Positions 32,151-42,510 of a stretch of 64,000 nucleotides of DNA are shown piece by piece. The notes under the pieces were generated by a model that saw only the letters and a program-made list of their open reading frames with translations, was not told where the DNA came from and made no database searches. The DNA is from Perkinsus olseni (lineage: Eukaryota > Perkinsozoa > Perkinsida > Perkinsidae). How positions within the stretch are numbered: the stretch's first letter is position 1; every line of letters starts with the position of its first letter. Location: positions 248,001 to 312,000 of the forward strand of contig JABANP010000004.1 in assembly GCA_013115135.1 (NCBI GenBank), in the 5' to 3' direction. The position numbers and the translations under genes are program-made.

Positions 32151-35100
32151 ATGGAGCAAGCTGTTCCGAAGAGGCGAGGGCGCCCCAAGCGACGTCCAAG
32201 AGGAAAGGCACATCCTCATTCGGCTGCACAACGGGTATCATCTATTGAGAGAATGAGACTCATCAGAGAAGCTGCCAGTACACCTGAACGCGTTTCTCAG
32301 CGAGCTGCTGCGGCTGAGAGAATGAGAAGAATCAGGGCTGCTGCCAATACGCCCGAGCGTGCGGCACAGAGAGCTGTTGCTGTTAGAAGGACTCGACGTA
32401 GAAGGCGTGCTGCCAATACACCCGAGCGTGTGTCACAGCGAGCCGCTGATGCAGAGAGGAGGAGCCGAATACGAAGCGCTGCCAATACACCGGAACGTCT
32501 TGCAGAGCGCGCTGCTGCTGCCGACAGGATGAGGACAAGGAGGCTCTCAGCAGGGAGTCCAGAAAGACGAGGTAATCGGGAAAGGATGCGGAGGAGGCGA
32601 TCGAGCACTCAGTCATCACTTAACGAGCAAGAACAGCAGAGCGACGGAGAGCGTCTCAGGGCTCTGGGGTGGGACAGGGCAGCCCGAGAGCGGCAACACA
32701 TCTTTGAATTCATTGAGAAGGACAGAGTCTTGACGAACCTTTCCGATCAAGCATGCATTACGTGTTCCGAATCTTATCGAGGCATCCTGTTGAAAGGCAA
32801 TGGGGAATGTGAAAGATGCTTCCGAGACAAGAATCCCAGCAAAGGACTCCCGAAGAGGTTCTCTGCGGCCAATGGGATGATTCCATCCCCAGTCCCCCAG
32901 TGCCTACAGGCTCTCACCATGCTCGAGCAGATGCTAATAGCCATTGTGATTCCGGAATTCACAATGATCAGGCTCTCAAGTGGGGGCCAATACGCTTACA
33001 AGGGTCATTCGATTTCTTTCGAGCACGATATTCGTAGCTGGGTCACTGAGGTACTCCCGAGATCACCTGGAGAATTGGATGGCGCCCTTTTAACGATACG
33101 GAAACCGGGATCGCGCGGCACATATGCTGACTTTAGAGTTCGCCGTGCGCAGGTAGAGAATGCGCTCCGCTGGCTCTCGGAGCACAATCCCTGCTACAAA
33201 GATGTTGTGATATCCTCTGCACGGCTCGATGCGCTACCGAACGATGGCAATCTCATGGAACAGCTGCCTGCCCGAGACTACGAGGGGAATGTAACGGACG
33301 GAGAGGACGCTGAAGACTTGGAAGCACCCGAAGAGGAAGTCAATACACATACCTGCGTTCCGGATCTAGACCTCGATGAAAATGAGCGGAGCCGGGCAGC
33401 TCAGGCGGTCGTCAATTTCCCAGCCAGGTGTGGAGATCCGATCTCGGATGCCTACCCCGACTTCTTCACTAAGGCATATCCAGTCTTATTCCCGAATGGT
33501 GATGCTGATTTCAACGCAAGAGGCACAGGCCGATTGGTCAAGGTTACTTTGCGTGAGTGGGCAGCTCACCTACTCAGGCTGGCAGACAAACGGTTCGACA
33601 ACCATCCGAGGTTTCGCTTCACAGTGTACAATCGATTTATTCGACAAAGGGCTCTCCAAGTCACACAGGTAACTTACGTGTGGTTAACCACTCGACTATC
33701 GGTCCGATAGTATCGGACCATCCTTTGATGATTGGGCCATTAGATCGGCAAAAAATGAGGGCTTCACTCAGGTATTCGTCAAGCAACAGGGACTGTCCTC
33801 TGACTATACTATCGCTCAATTACTACAAGCTGTTCGCAGCAACGATCTCACCATCGTGAGGCGCCTATTCTACTATGGCAGCAGCATCGTCGGGTCCAGG
33901 GCATGGAAATCAAGGAAAAGGCAAGAGCTGTTATCCATGATTAATCAGTTAGGACTCCCCATTTACTTCCTAACTTTCTCCTGCGGTGACCATTATTGGC
34001 CTCAAATTCAACCTGACCCAACTGCCTCTGCCAAGGACCGGAACAAGTTCATCAATGATAATCCATCGACCTGTGTGTCAGTGTTCATCGAGAGATTCCG
34101 GATATTGCTGGATTCTTTTCTACTTCCCGCCTGGGGACTGAAAGACTACTTCTGGATAATAGAATACCAACATCGCGGATCCATACACATCCATGGTCTA
34201 GCTTGGCAAGATCCTCACCAAGTGCAGCAGTATGATCACTCGAAGTTACATCAGCATCTGTCACAGGAGGCTGGCCATGAAGTCGAAGACGCGGTAGAGT
34301 TTTTCGACCACTACATCTCAGCATGGAATGATTGCAAACTCCGCTCTGATGAAGTCCGTAGAGCGCTTGAAGGAGACGACACGGTGAATCCTGATCCCGT
34401 CCCAAGAGGATACTCTAAGCCTGAGGTTCATCCAAGCACTCTTCTCTACAATCCCTCTACCACTACCGACGACCTCACTGCTTGTCTTATGTCCTTCCAG
34501 CGACACACAATATGCAAACGAACCACCTGCCTCAGGACGAAGCGGGGTTCGCTTCAATGCAGGATGCTCTTTCCTAAGCCGTTGCGAGAAACGAGCGGGT
34601 TCGGTCAGGAAGAGGGGAGGAGTGATGGATCACTTTCATTCATACCTCGGAGGAATGACCCAAAGGTGAATCAGTTCAACCCCACGCTTGTCAGACTATG
34701 GAGAGCAAATATGGATATTAAGGCATGTATTTCCACACGACAGGTGGTGAATTATATCATGAAATACATCACCAAGAATGAGCCGGCCAGCGGGGCACTG
34801 CAGGCTCTCACATCGATGATATCCAGTGCGCGTTCAAGGAATCTCTCTCCAGAAGACCCATCCGTCAGGGCCCTGAGGCGACTTCTCATTGGCTGCTGTA
34901 CGAGGGATGTATCGTCTCAAGAAGTCTCACACTGTCTACTGGGCTTGCCCCCCGTAATCTGTTCAAGGGAGTTTCAAACTGCAACCATTGAGCCAACTTC
35001 AGCAGTGGTAAACTTGCACGGTGATGATGAGACCATTTCATCCACAAGCTTCTGGCAAAGATACCTAAACCGGCCAGAGGAATTCAATGACTGGGCATTT

Positions 35101-37071
35101 GTGCCCTTCATGAGAGAATACCGTTACATTGGAGGAAGATGGAGAAAGCGCCGGAACAAGAATATCATTGTCCGAGTATTTCCATTGGCCAATGACCCCG
35201 GGAATGACACCTTCTGGAGGACACTGTGCCTCGGATCCATACCTTTGAGATCAGTCGCAGAGTGTAAGGGAGACTTTCCCACCTGGCGAGAGCGAGCCAT
35301 GGACGCTGTTGATGAAGGTATCTCTTTGGGATGGGATCTAGCTCACATTGATGCTATTGCCGGTAGAGCCAGTGGAGAACCCGCTGAGCCACAAGGATCA
35401 GAAAGCTCGGGATCCGACTCAGACCGTGAGAGCGAAGAGGAGCGTTACCAGGACGAATACATGCGGATATTTGCTCCAGGAATCCTCTCTTACGTCTCCG
35501 AGCCTACTCAGGCTCAGTTGATGAGCTTCGCCGAAGAGAGAAGGCGAGTTGCAGAAGAAGGGTTCGTAGACTACCCAAAAGCAGAATCCTTTGTTGAGAG
35601 TGTGCGAGAATTCCGTCCAGAGGTTGGATTTGACGGTATAGATCCCGGAGACTTGAACACGAAGCAACGTGCTGCTTATGACCACATTGTAAACCTCCTC
35701 TCGAATGCAGGCCCGTCAGACTCGAAGGCCTGCTTCTTGCACGGTGTCGGTGGAACCGGAAAAACGGCCTTGATATCGACTGTGGTCAAAGTGTGCCTCG
35801 AGAAGTATGGAGAGGGCTCTTTCATGGTGTTGGCCCCTACAGGGAAGGCGGCGTCGCTACTTCCCTTCGGAGTGACGCTGCATGCAGGACTGAAATTGCC
35901 CGTGCCGTTGACTGAGTCTACTTTTGAGCCTCTTGAAGGTGAAGCTTTGGCTGCTTTGCAAGACTCGGCCAGAGACCTTAGGCTTGTGATAATCGATGAG
36001 ATATCGATGGTTGGTTGCCGATTTATCGCAGCTATCGACTCCAGACTGAAACAGATGAGGCCGGATCATCGCGCGAGTCTTTTCGGGGGAGTCGTTACAG
36101 TTTTATCAGGGGACATGGGTCAGCTACCACCTGTCCTAGACAAGCCACTTTACTCTAAAGAGGCTCCAGGTGAAAGCTTCATGTGCACACAAGGCCGTCT
36201 CGTGTGTAGTTCCGTGACCAAAGCCATTTTTCTGGACCAAATCATGCGCACGGATCAGCTTGATTTCCAAGCAATGCTTCAGCGCATCCGAGACGGTGAC
36301 CAAACTGATGAAGATCACTCGGTTTTTCTCGAGCGAGAGCTCCATAGACTACCAGCTATCGAAAGAGCTGATTTCGAGGACTCTATCCTCCTCTCATCTA
36401 CCCGGGATCGTGCCGCCGAAATCAATAAAACACAGCTCGATAACCTGCCTGGCTACCTGGTCGACTGTCGTGCAATCCATGTCGGTCGAGGCGCAGCGGG
36501 TGCCTCTGAGGAACAGGCGAGAGGGTTGAGCAGCCGCCTCCAGTTGAAGATCGGAGTCCCTGTGATGCTCACAGCAAACCTCGCAGTTGCATGTGGCCTC
36601 ACAAACGGCAGCATGGGACATGTATTCGGTTTCATGACAGCAGAGAATGATGACAACAGTAGCACCTTGCCGGTTGTGCTCGTGCAGTTTCCAAGTTATC
36701 GCGGACCCTCATTCAACAATCTAAAACCCCAAGTAGTTCCGATATCTCCTGTGAGCCGAGTATGGCAATCTGGACCGCACACGTGCTCCCGAACACAGTT
36801 GCCTTTAACGTTGGCCTTTGCTTCGACGATATACAAAGCTCAAGGGTCTTCACTCTCTCGATATCTCATCGATATCGGTTCAAAAGAGATCGGACTTGGG
36901 TCGACCTACGTCGCCCTCTCCCGAGCCAAGTCCCTCCAGAGTTTCGCTGTTCATGTCACGGACCGGCGAAATCTCTCGCTTGCACGCTGGAAGAAGATAG
37001 GGAGGGGAAAGGGGGCCATAGAGCGAAAGAGCTTCGAGGACCATCTCCGCAGCCTCGAATTCTCTGAATGA
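32151..37071 (+). CDS. Helitron Rep/Pif1-type helicase
   Basis: Exon 1 (32151-33668) and exon 2 (33772-37071) join in phase 0 over a 103-nt GT-AG intron, about 1,605 residues. Order of parts: an AT-hook-like RGRPKRRPRGK; four to five Arg-rich repeats of about 23 residues centred on A-N-T-P-E-R; a CxxC..CxxC zinc motif (ITCSESYRG..CERC); the Helitron N-terminal region (YPVLFPNGDADFN); the HUH nuclease with GSIHIHGLAW (34170-34200) and NYIMKYITKNEP (about 34750-34785); and a Pif1 helicase with GVGGTGKT (about 35744-35767), IIDEISMVG (about 35990-36016), GDMGQLPPV (36110) and YVALSRAK (36908). The HUH nuclease nicks and joins DNA and the helicase unwinds it during rolling-circle transposition. 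All catalytic motifs are intact. The TGA is at 37069-37071. Confidence 0.92.
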
Positions 37072-37255
37072 ACTCGTGGCTTGGATTTCGAGCCTTTAGC
37101 TACTTATTCATGTCAAATACTCTGCCCTGCCGGTGTTAATTGTAAGCAGTACAGTAGCTGTGTTGTGTAACCCGAAGTATCAAGCTCGAACTTTTCATGA
37201 AGAATGGTCACACGAGTAGCCCTCGACGCGACTGCGCAGACAGCGAGCTCCGCTC

Positions 37256-37274
37256 CTTCGCCACGAAGGCCTAG
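37256..37274 (+). other. Putative Helitron 3' terminus (hairpin plus CTAG)
   Basis: The 6-bp stem CCTTCG/CGAAGG with loop CCA is followed by C and then CTAG, with T at 37275. It lies 185 bp after the Rep/helicase stop codon, a normal distance. The rest of 37072-37517 shows no gene. Confidence 0.6.
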
Positions 37275-37517
37275 TCAATAATAACGCTGAAGTGCTCAGT
37301 TTCAAGCCCGCCGGACTCCATAACCTAGGGCCCATATTCTCGCGTATCGATCGAAATGACGCGCGCAAACACACATTAGTTGGGTCAGGATTGACCTTCA
37401 CTGCCTCAGATCAATGCGATACGTTCTCGTAGAGCATCTCTACAGGAGGCTAGGCCCCTGTAGTCGACGTGGCAGCTGGAAGACGGTCGCCTCAAATTCT
37501 CCGTACTTGCGCAGCGT

Positions 37518-37589
37518 GGGTGTGTAGCTCAGCGGTAGGGCGGCTGACTGCAAATCAGCAGATCCTCGGTTCAAATCCGGGCGCGCCCT
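37518..37589 (+). tRNA. tRNA-Cys (anticodon GCA)
   Basis: The acceptor stem GGGTGTG pairs with CGCGCCC (two G-U pairs). The D arm is AGCTCAGCGGTAGGGC. The anticodon stem GCTGA/TCAGC encloses CTGCAAA, giving GCA. The T arm has GGTTCAAATCC. The discriminator is T, as usual for tRNA-Cys. There is no intron. A short T run follows. Confidence 0.95.
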
Positions 37590-38462
37590 TTACAATTAGC
37601 GTGAATATAGTTCGTGTCACTGGTGCATCACTCGCGGAGACGGCATTGTCACCTACAAGTTGTTGAGTTGTAATGCCTCCTTTTCTCTCAATCTCGCATA
37701 ATCCTCATCAGATTAATCCCTCTCACGATCAGCCCCCGGTCGTGACCAACTACCAAGCACTCCCGGGTCGGGTACTCGGCAAAACTCTATTCATGGAACA
37801 AGTCCGACTTGCCAGCAGCTCGATTCGAGAATGTCAGCTAGCCGACCTCCATCTTAATCATGTATAACGCAACGATCGGGATGAATGCTCAGACTCCTGC
37901 CTCTTATTATAAAAAAAGTACCGGAATTCATCGAGAAGGAATTCATGGTCCTGCAGCCGAGTCATCTTCCTATTCCGCTATTGTTGAACTACGCAGAATT
38001 CCACCTTCCGGTGAGATTAACAGTCAGTCAGCCGTCGGCAGTAGCAGCAGCAGTACTGGTAGCAAGTCAGTCGTATAAAAAGTTAAATCAATCAGCATAA
38101 AACATGCAGCGGCAACAATCCTGGACTTAATAGAAGAACTATGCCAGGGCGGTCCTATGATAGAGACTACGGTCCCTTCTGTGGCCCAGCAGCGACGTCA
38201 GCACACGCTAGCATGGCAGCTAGATGACTGATGGGCGTCGGTGTGAAACTGAGAAATTGCGATTCATATTCAACCGCAGTCAATGCACGGTGCTGACCAT
38301 CCATTCTTCATTGGCCCGTCATTCGCTGTTATTTGGCTAGCTTCCTCCTTCGTCTCCGAGCGTTGATTATTGGTTATGTCATTCACATTCCAGAACTCTA
38401 TACTGCTGTCTGGCGGTGGAGTCAATGCATCCTCCATAGTATCTTGTTGGGAGATCTGACAA
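37590..38462. other. Gene-poor stretch
   Basis: Only short open frames without recognisable content. Part may be 3' sequence of the minus-strand kinase gene. An AGC-rich run lies near 38040-38065. Confidence 0.4.
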
Positions 38463-39571
38463 CTAGGTGCGTTTCAACATAAACTTCGTACCGCATCTCA
38501 CCTGCATCATCATCCATGGATGGTTTAAAGCCTCCTTGGCAGTCATCCGTTGCTGTGGATCGATACTCAAACATCTAAGAAGACTCCTAGTGATGACACA
38601 AACCCAGGGCCCTGAAGCACCGTGTGAGGAAATCCTTGGCTTCATTGCTGATATGCCGCCAATATCGTGGCTCAAACTCTACTGCTTCCGCCATATTATC
38701 CGGGGGGTAGAAGGGCTCATAACCCTGAAGAACAAGAAAGACTGCTCGTTCGTCCGTGGGAGCAGACAACATCAGAGTCATTACCCCGATCAGCGTGAAC
38801 GCAATTACGCCCATGGCGAAAACGTCAACTTTTCCATCATAATTTCGACCTGAAAGTTGCTCAGGGGCGAAATACCCAGATGTACCTGAAGGAGAGCCAC
38901 CGGGCTTTGTAGTGGTCGTAGAGAGTAACTCCCTGACCCTTGAGCTGAGTGAAAAGCACGTCATCGGTGACGGGTCTGAGCTCCTCAGTAAAACCAAAGT
39001 CACATAGTTGGACCACGTATTTGCCGTTTATTTTCCGTAATAACATATTATGCTGAAAACCCAGAATTGAGCAACTTTAAGAATTCTCCCTCAGTAGAGG
39101 CTGGCAGAACACTCTGCTGACCACTACCGGTTTGATATCTCCATGAACGAGCCTTTTCTCATCGTGCATGTACGTGATTGCAGCCGCGATCTGATGAGAT
39201 CGAGGGTAATATGACGGTATAGCATACCCTGCGTACTTGACTGATGCAATTCCTTGCTGCTTCTTCGGTCAAAGTAGTACAATGCGTCAACTCGTGAAGG
39301 TCTCCATCCGATGCTGATCATCAAGCAGGGTGTGTTTCTGATGGGTGCTGGGTTACCGTACCATAGGGTGTGACTGTGAGGAATCCTTCTTGTGTTTCCT
39401 CACACGCTAAAAGCGGCACTATATTAGAATTCGCTAGCTTTGAATGGAACTTCAATTCACATCTGATAGGACACGCTGGGAAGATCGCCAAGGATCGAGG
39501 CTCACCTCGCCCGTTCTATTTCGGCATCACTCACGAGCTTCTTTTTTCTGTACCAATTTAATGGCGACTTT
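38463..39571 (-). CDS. Protein kinase (CAMK-like, non-RD), 5' end incomplete
   Basis: Kinase subdomains appear in order on the minus strand: VAIKLVQKKEA (II, exon 39571-39535); LTEEAARNCISQ then IAAAITYMHDEKRLVHGDIKP (about 39285-39135); HNMLLRKINGKYVVQLCDFGF (39056 down); GTSGYFAPEQLSGRNYDGKVDVFAMGV (about 38890-38810); GYEPFYPPDN; and LLRCLSIDPQQRMTAKEALNHPWM (XI, about 38590-38515). The catalytic loop is HGD in place of HRD, so this is a non-RD kinase, but the Asp, the Asn of HNMLL and the DFG are present and activity is likely. The subdomain I exon with the glycine loop was not found upstream of 39571. The frame ends at a TAG at 38463-38465, unless a donor after MMMQ is used. Confidence 0.8.
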
Positions 39572-41095
39572 CTAAACGGAAACACCTCGACTGAACGTAA
39601 TTCCGAGCGTTGCTACGCACATTGCCGGTAAGAGAGTCACGCCCCTGCACCACAGTACATGTAAAACCGCTGTTATAGATGATCAAGCTGGACTCCTCAA
39701 ATCTGAAAAGAGAAACGATATTAGTATCAAGTTGATACGCCGATCATCGGTACCGTGTCGTGAGGGCGTTGCTGTAAGACAGCAGTCCATTACTCTTGTG
39801 TTGCATGGTACGTGTAAAATACGAATTCAGACTAGACGTCCGAGGTTAGATAATAGAAAATAATGCAAAAACTGCTGCCAGCATAAGTGAATAGTAGGAC
39901 TGCGTGTTAGTGTTTCAAGATGCGTTCATGTGTCTCCGGCGTCACGAATTTCGTGGCGCGCGACGCTCACAGGATTCATAACAATTTCGAAGCATGTTGA
40001 CTAGACCTCTTCCGAATCTGAGGGGTGCTCCTTAAATCACATCTCTCTGTCTAAGCATGTCTATACGACCCACAATTGATTGGCCTCTGCTGCTTGGGGC
40101 GCTGCTTGTCCGTTTGGCCGGTTAAGTTTGGTAAACGTTTCACTTGTGATCGCAACATTTTGTCCAGCGATCCTGGAAGCGTTATAGCACCTCCGAAGAT
40201 GTCTACTAAGCATCTGGAGTGCCGACGTTGATCCTGTGGGACCTTGGGGTGTCATCCTGGCCTTGAACGCTTCCCCGGTAGGCGGTGTTGGATATCTACG
40301 GATCTAGTTTGAGAAAACTAATGCGTCCGTGAAATTTTTCACATGCAGCGTACGGTGGTCAGCGGCATAGAGAAGAGTCTTCTCTAGATGATGGCCATCA
40401 TCTAGAGATCTGGATGGTGTATCATCTTCTCAGAAGATGATTATTATCGTTATTGTTGGAAACATCATGGTCGCAATATTCAGTGAGTTGGGCTATTATT
40501 GTACCTTCACGGCAGTACCAAATGTTGCTACACTCCGTATCATATGCCATACTTGTGATGTGTAGTCAAGCAGGATGTCCACCAACTTCCTTTCCAGCAT
40601 GCTTCGACCATGACCACTTTACCTGTGAACGCTGCTGCAGTACAGCGCCAGGAAGGCCTCGGGGAGCAGAGGACTGTTGGATGGGGGATGTTCAGTAACC
40701 ACTGGTGTTCGTAATTATTAGCTACTGAGCGGACTAGGTACGAACTTTGCTGTGGCTCGGCGCCTTTCGAAGGCGCTGGAATGATGACAGTTTTACCCCA
40801 TGGATTCAGCCTTGACGGGCTGCCAGATGACCCCACCTACGGTATCTAGTCGTGTTCGAGTGGCTCGATAAGGTTGCGCTCAGTTTGTTGGCCCTCGCTC
40901 GGGATGAAACTATTAGGATCTCTTTCATTATATTTTATTATCTGGAGAGGTTAAACTCTGGAAGACATGGAGGATGGGAACCATCTCTCCGAGATGACTC
41001 GTAGTGGACTGCGTACCGCTCACCCTGTGGATTGATATGGACGTGCATCGTAGCCAGGTTGATGTGTTGTTACAGTTGTCTGGTTTTCTACTTGA
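39572..41095. other. Long stretch without a supported gene
   Basis: It should include the missing first kinase exon(s) near 39600-39750. A 64-codon minus-strand frame with a true ATG (40255-40061) is the best of several weak open frames and shows no family features. Two adjacent palindromes lie at 40381-40441. A Cys-rich + frame near 40560-40680 (CPPTSFPACF, CERCCS) is short and unsupported. Confidence 0.35.
40381..40441. repeat. Two adjacent palindromes
   Basis: 40381-40408 is a perfect 28-bp palindrome (half-site TCTCTAGATGATGG). 40421-40441 is ATCATCTTCT, one base, then its exact complement AGAAGATGAT. The two share the ATGAT core and could form hairpins in DNA or RNA. Confidence 0.95.
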
Positions 41096-41399
41096 ATGTT
41101 CCGGGTTGCCTTCGGTCGTCTAGCCCCTGCTGCTGCTGCGCACCCTGCGGGTGTGGTCCAGAGCCTCAAGGCTGCAGGAGGGTTCAAGGCAGCATTCAGG
41201 GAGGTATTAGTAGTAGTTGCTGGTGTAACATTCATAGTCTTCATCATCCCAGTCAACCTTCTGGAGCTCTCCCGCGGTCATGGGTACCACATTCTTGGCC
41301 GTACTGTCCCTTCCCTTCATCTATCGTGCTGGGTCGGCTGTGTATTGGACGAAGGAATTGAGGAAGCTCAACGCAAGGGAGGTCATTAATGACCGGTAA
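41096..41399 (+). CDS. Small mitochondrial-type membrane protein
   Basis: Exon 1 (41096-41203) and exon 2 (41253-41399) join in phase 0 over a 49-nt intron, giving 84 residues. The N-terminus MFRVAFGRLAPAAAAHPAG is a typical mitochondrial presequence. The body has one hydrophobic helix (VMGTTFLAVLSLPFIYRAG) followed by a charged end WTKELRKLNAREVINDR. Size and layout fit a small subunit of an inner-membrane complex. No family can be named. The unspliced frame also reads a hydrophobic stretch, but splicing gives the more protein-like end. Confidence 0.6.
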
Positions 41400-42510
41400 T
41401 GATGACCGTGTCAGTACCATCCGACCCGGCGTCGTGGTCTTGATACAGGTTCAACTGGCTACATACGGAGATGCTAGATGATGAGGTTACCAAACAGTGT
41501 GCCAAACAAACCCCTAAAGGGTTGCAAAGGATTGGTAGTAACCGTTCGAACGCTGATGGCATTCCCTGGGATTAGTGACAGCTCGCACGCACTTCGCTCG
41601 GCAACTGGATCCTTTACCGATCAGTTGCCCCTCCTTGTGTCGGCCATACGTCTTTTCGTAGGTAACACGGGTGTGGTGGTGTGAATTCGCAGCGTGCTCG
41701 GCGTATTTTTATCACCCATTTTCTCGTCACTACTATTGCTACACTGATGGTCCTTGCGTGAACAGTAAGAAGGTTAATGAGGGAACTAGCAGTCAAGTGG
41801 AAACCGATTGGGCGATGTTACCCCGGGTCTCGTGAAATGTCTAATAGACGGTGACGACTAGAATGTGATACTCAGTTGGTCAGCATTCCAAGCCCTAGGG
41901 CGGATGTCTCATCATCATCATCATGAATAGACAGGAGGGAAGAGATATACTCGAAAGGGACGGTAACTGCCGAGACATGTTGCTGTTGATAACGAGGATG
42001 TTGGAAACACTCCAAGAACGAGGGGTAGTAGCAGGGTGATGGGGTCTCCCTTTCCACCCTCCACGACGAAATTCTCCTCTACTCTTGAAGTCGTTGGTCT
42101 GGTCCATAGATGACCGATGCATCTCAGCTAGGCTTGGGCTTCCCTGTTCAGCTCTGCATCGTGCAAGTAGCGACTCATGATCCCCTCTAGACTGTGCCCC
42201 CTAGGCAGTGTACCGTTGAGTTGATCAGGCACTGACTTCAGCTGCTGATGTACTGAGGTCCGAGGCCGAGGCATCTGGGCTATACGGGTATAGTCCTCAC
42301 TGCGAGGGGATGACTCCTACACTGCTGTTCCTAGGCCAAGGCCTTACTCGGCAATCCGGAATCTGGATTTACATGGAGTCCCGGGAGACCGACTCATGGA
42401 CCTTTGCAGTGGGAGGTAGTAGCGTGGTCAGGGTAGGCTGAGCAAGGAGTGTGAGACTCCAGAGGGGCGGGTGACAATGATCTGTCTGTGGCAATTTGTA
42501 GCCCAGGTCA
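41400..42510. other. Region upstream of the chromatin-reader gene
   Basis: No convincing gene. Open frames on both strands are short. The N-terminal exons of the PHIP/BRWD-like gene (a LisH-like region in relatives) may lie here but I could not place them. An ATC/ATG-repeat tract occurs near 41911-41925. Confidence 0.35.

Larger units (their letters stand above)
32151..37274 (+). mobile_element. Helitron (rolling-circle transposon); 5' end unresolved
   Basis: The element is defined by its Rep/helicase gene and by a fitting 3' end: the hairpin CCTTCG-CCA-CGAAGG directly followed by CCTAG at 37270-37274, with T as the next base. Helitrons end in CTRR after a short hairpin and insert between A and T. 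The 5' TC terminus must lie upstream of 32151 and could not be placed. No terminal inverted repeats or target duplications are expected for this class. Confidence 0.75.
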
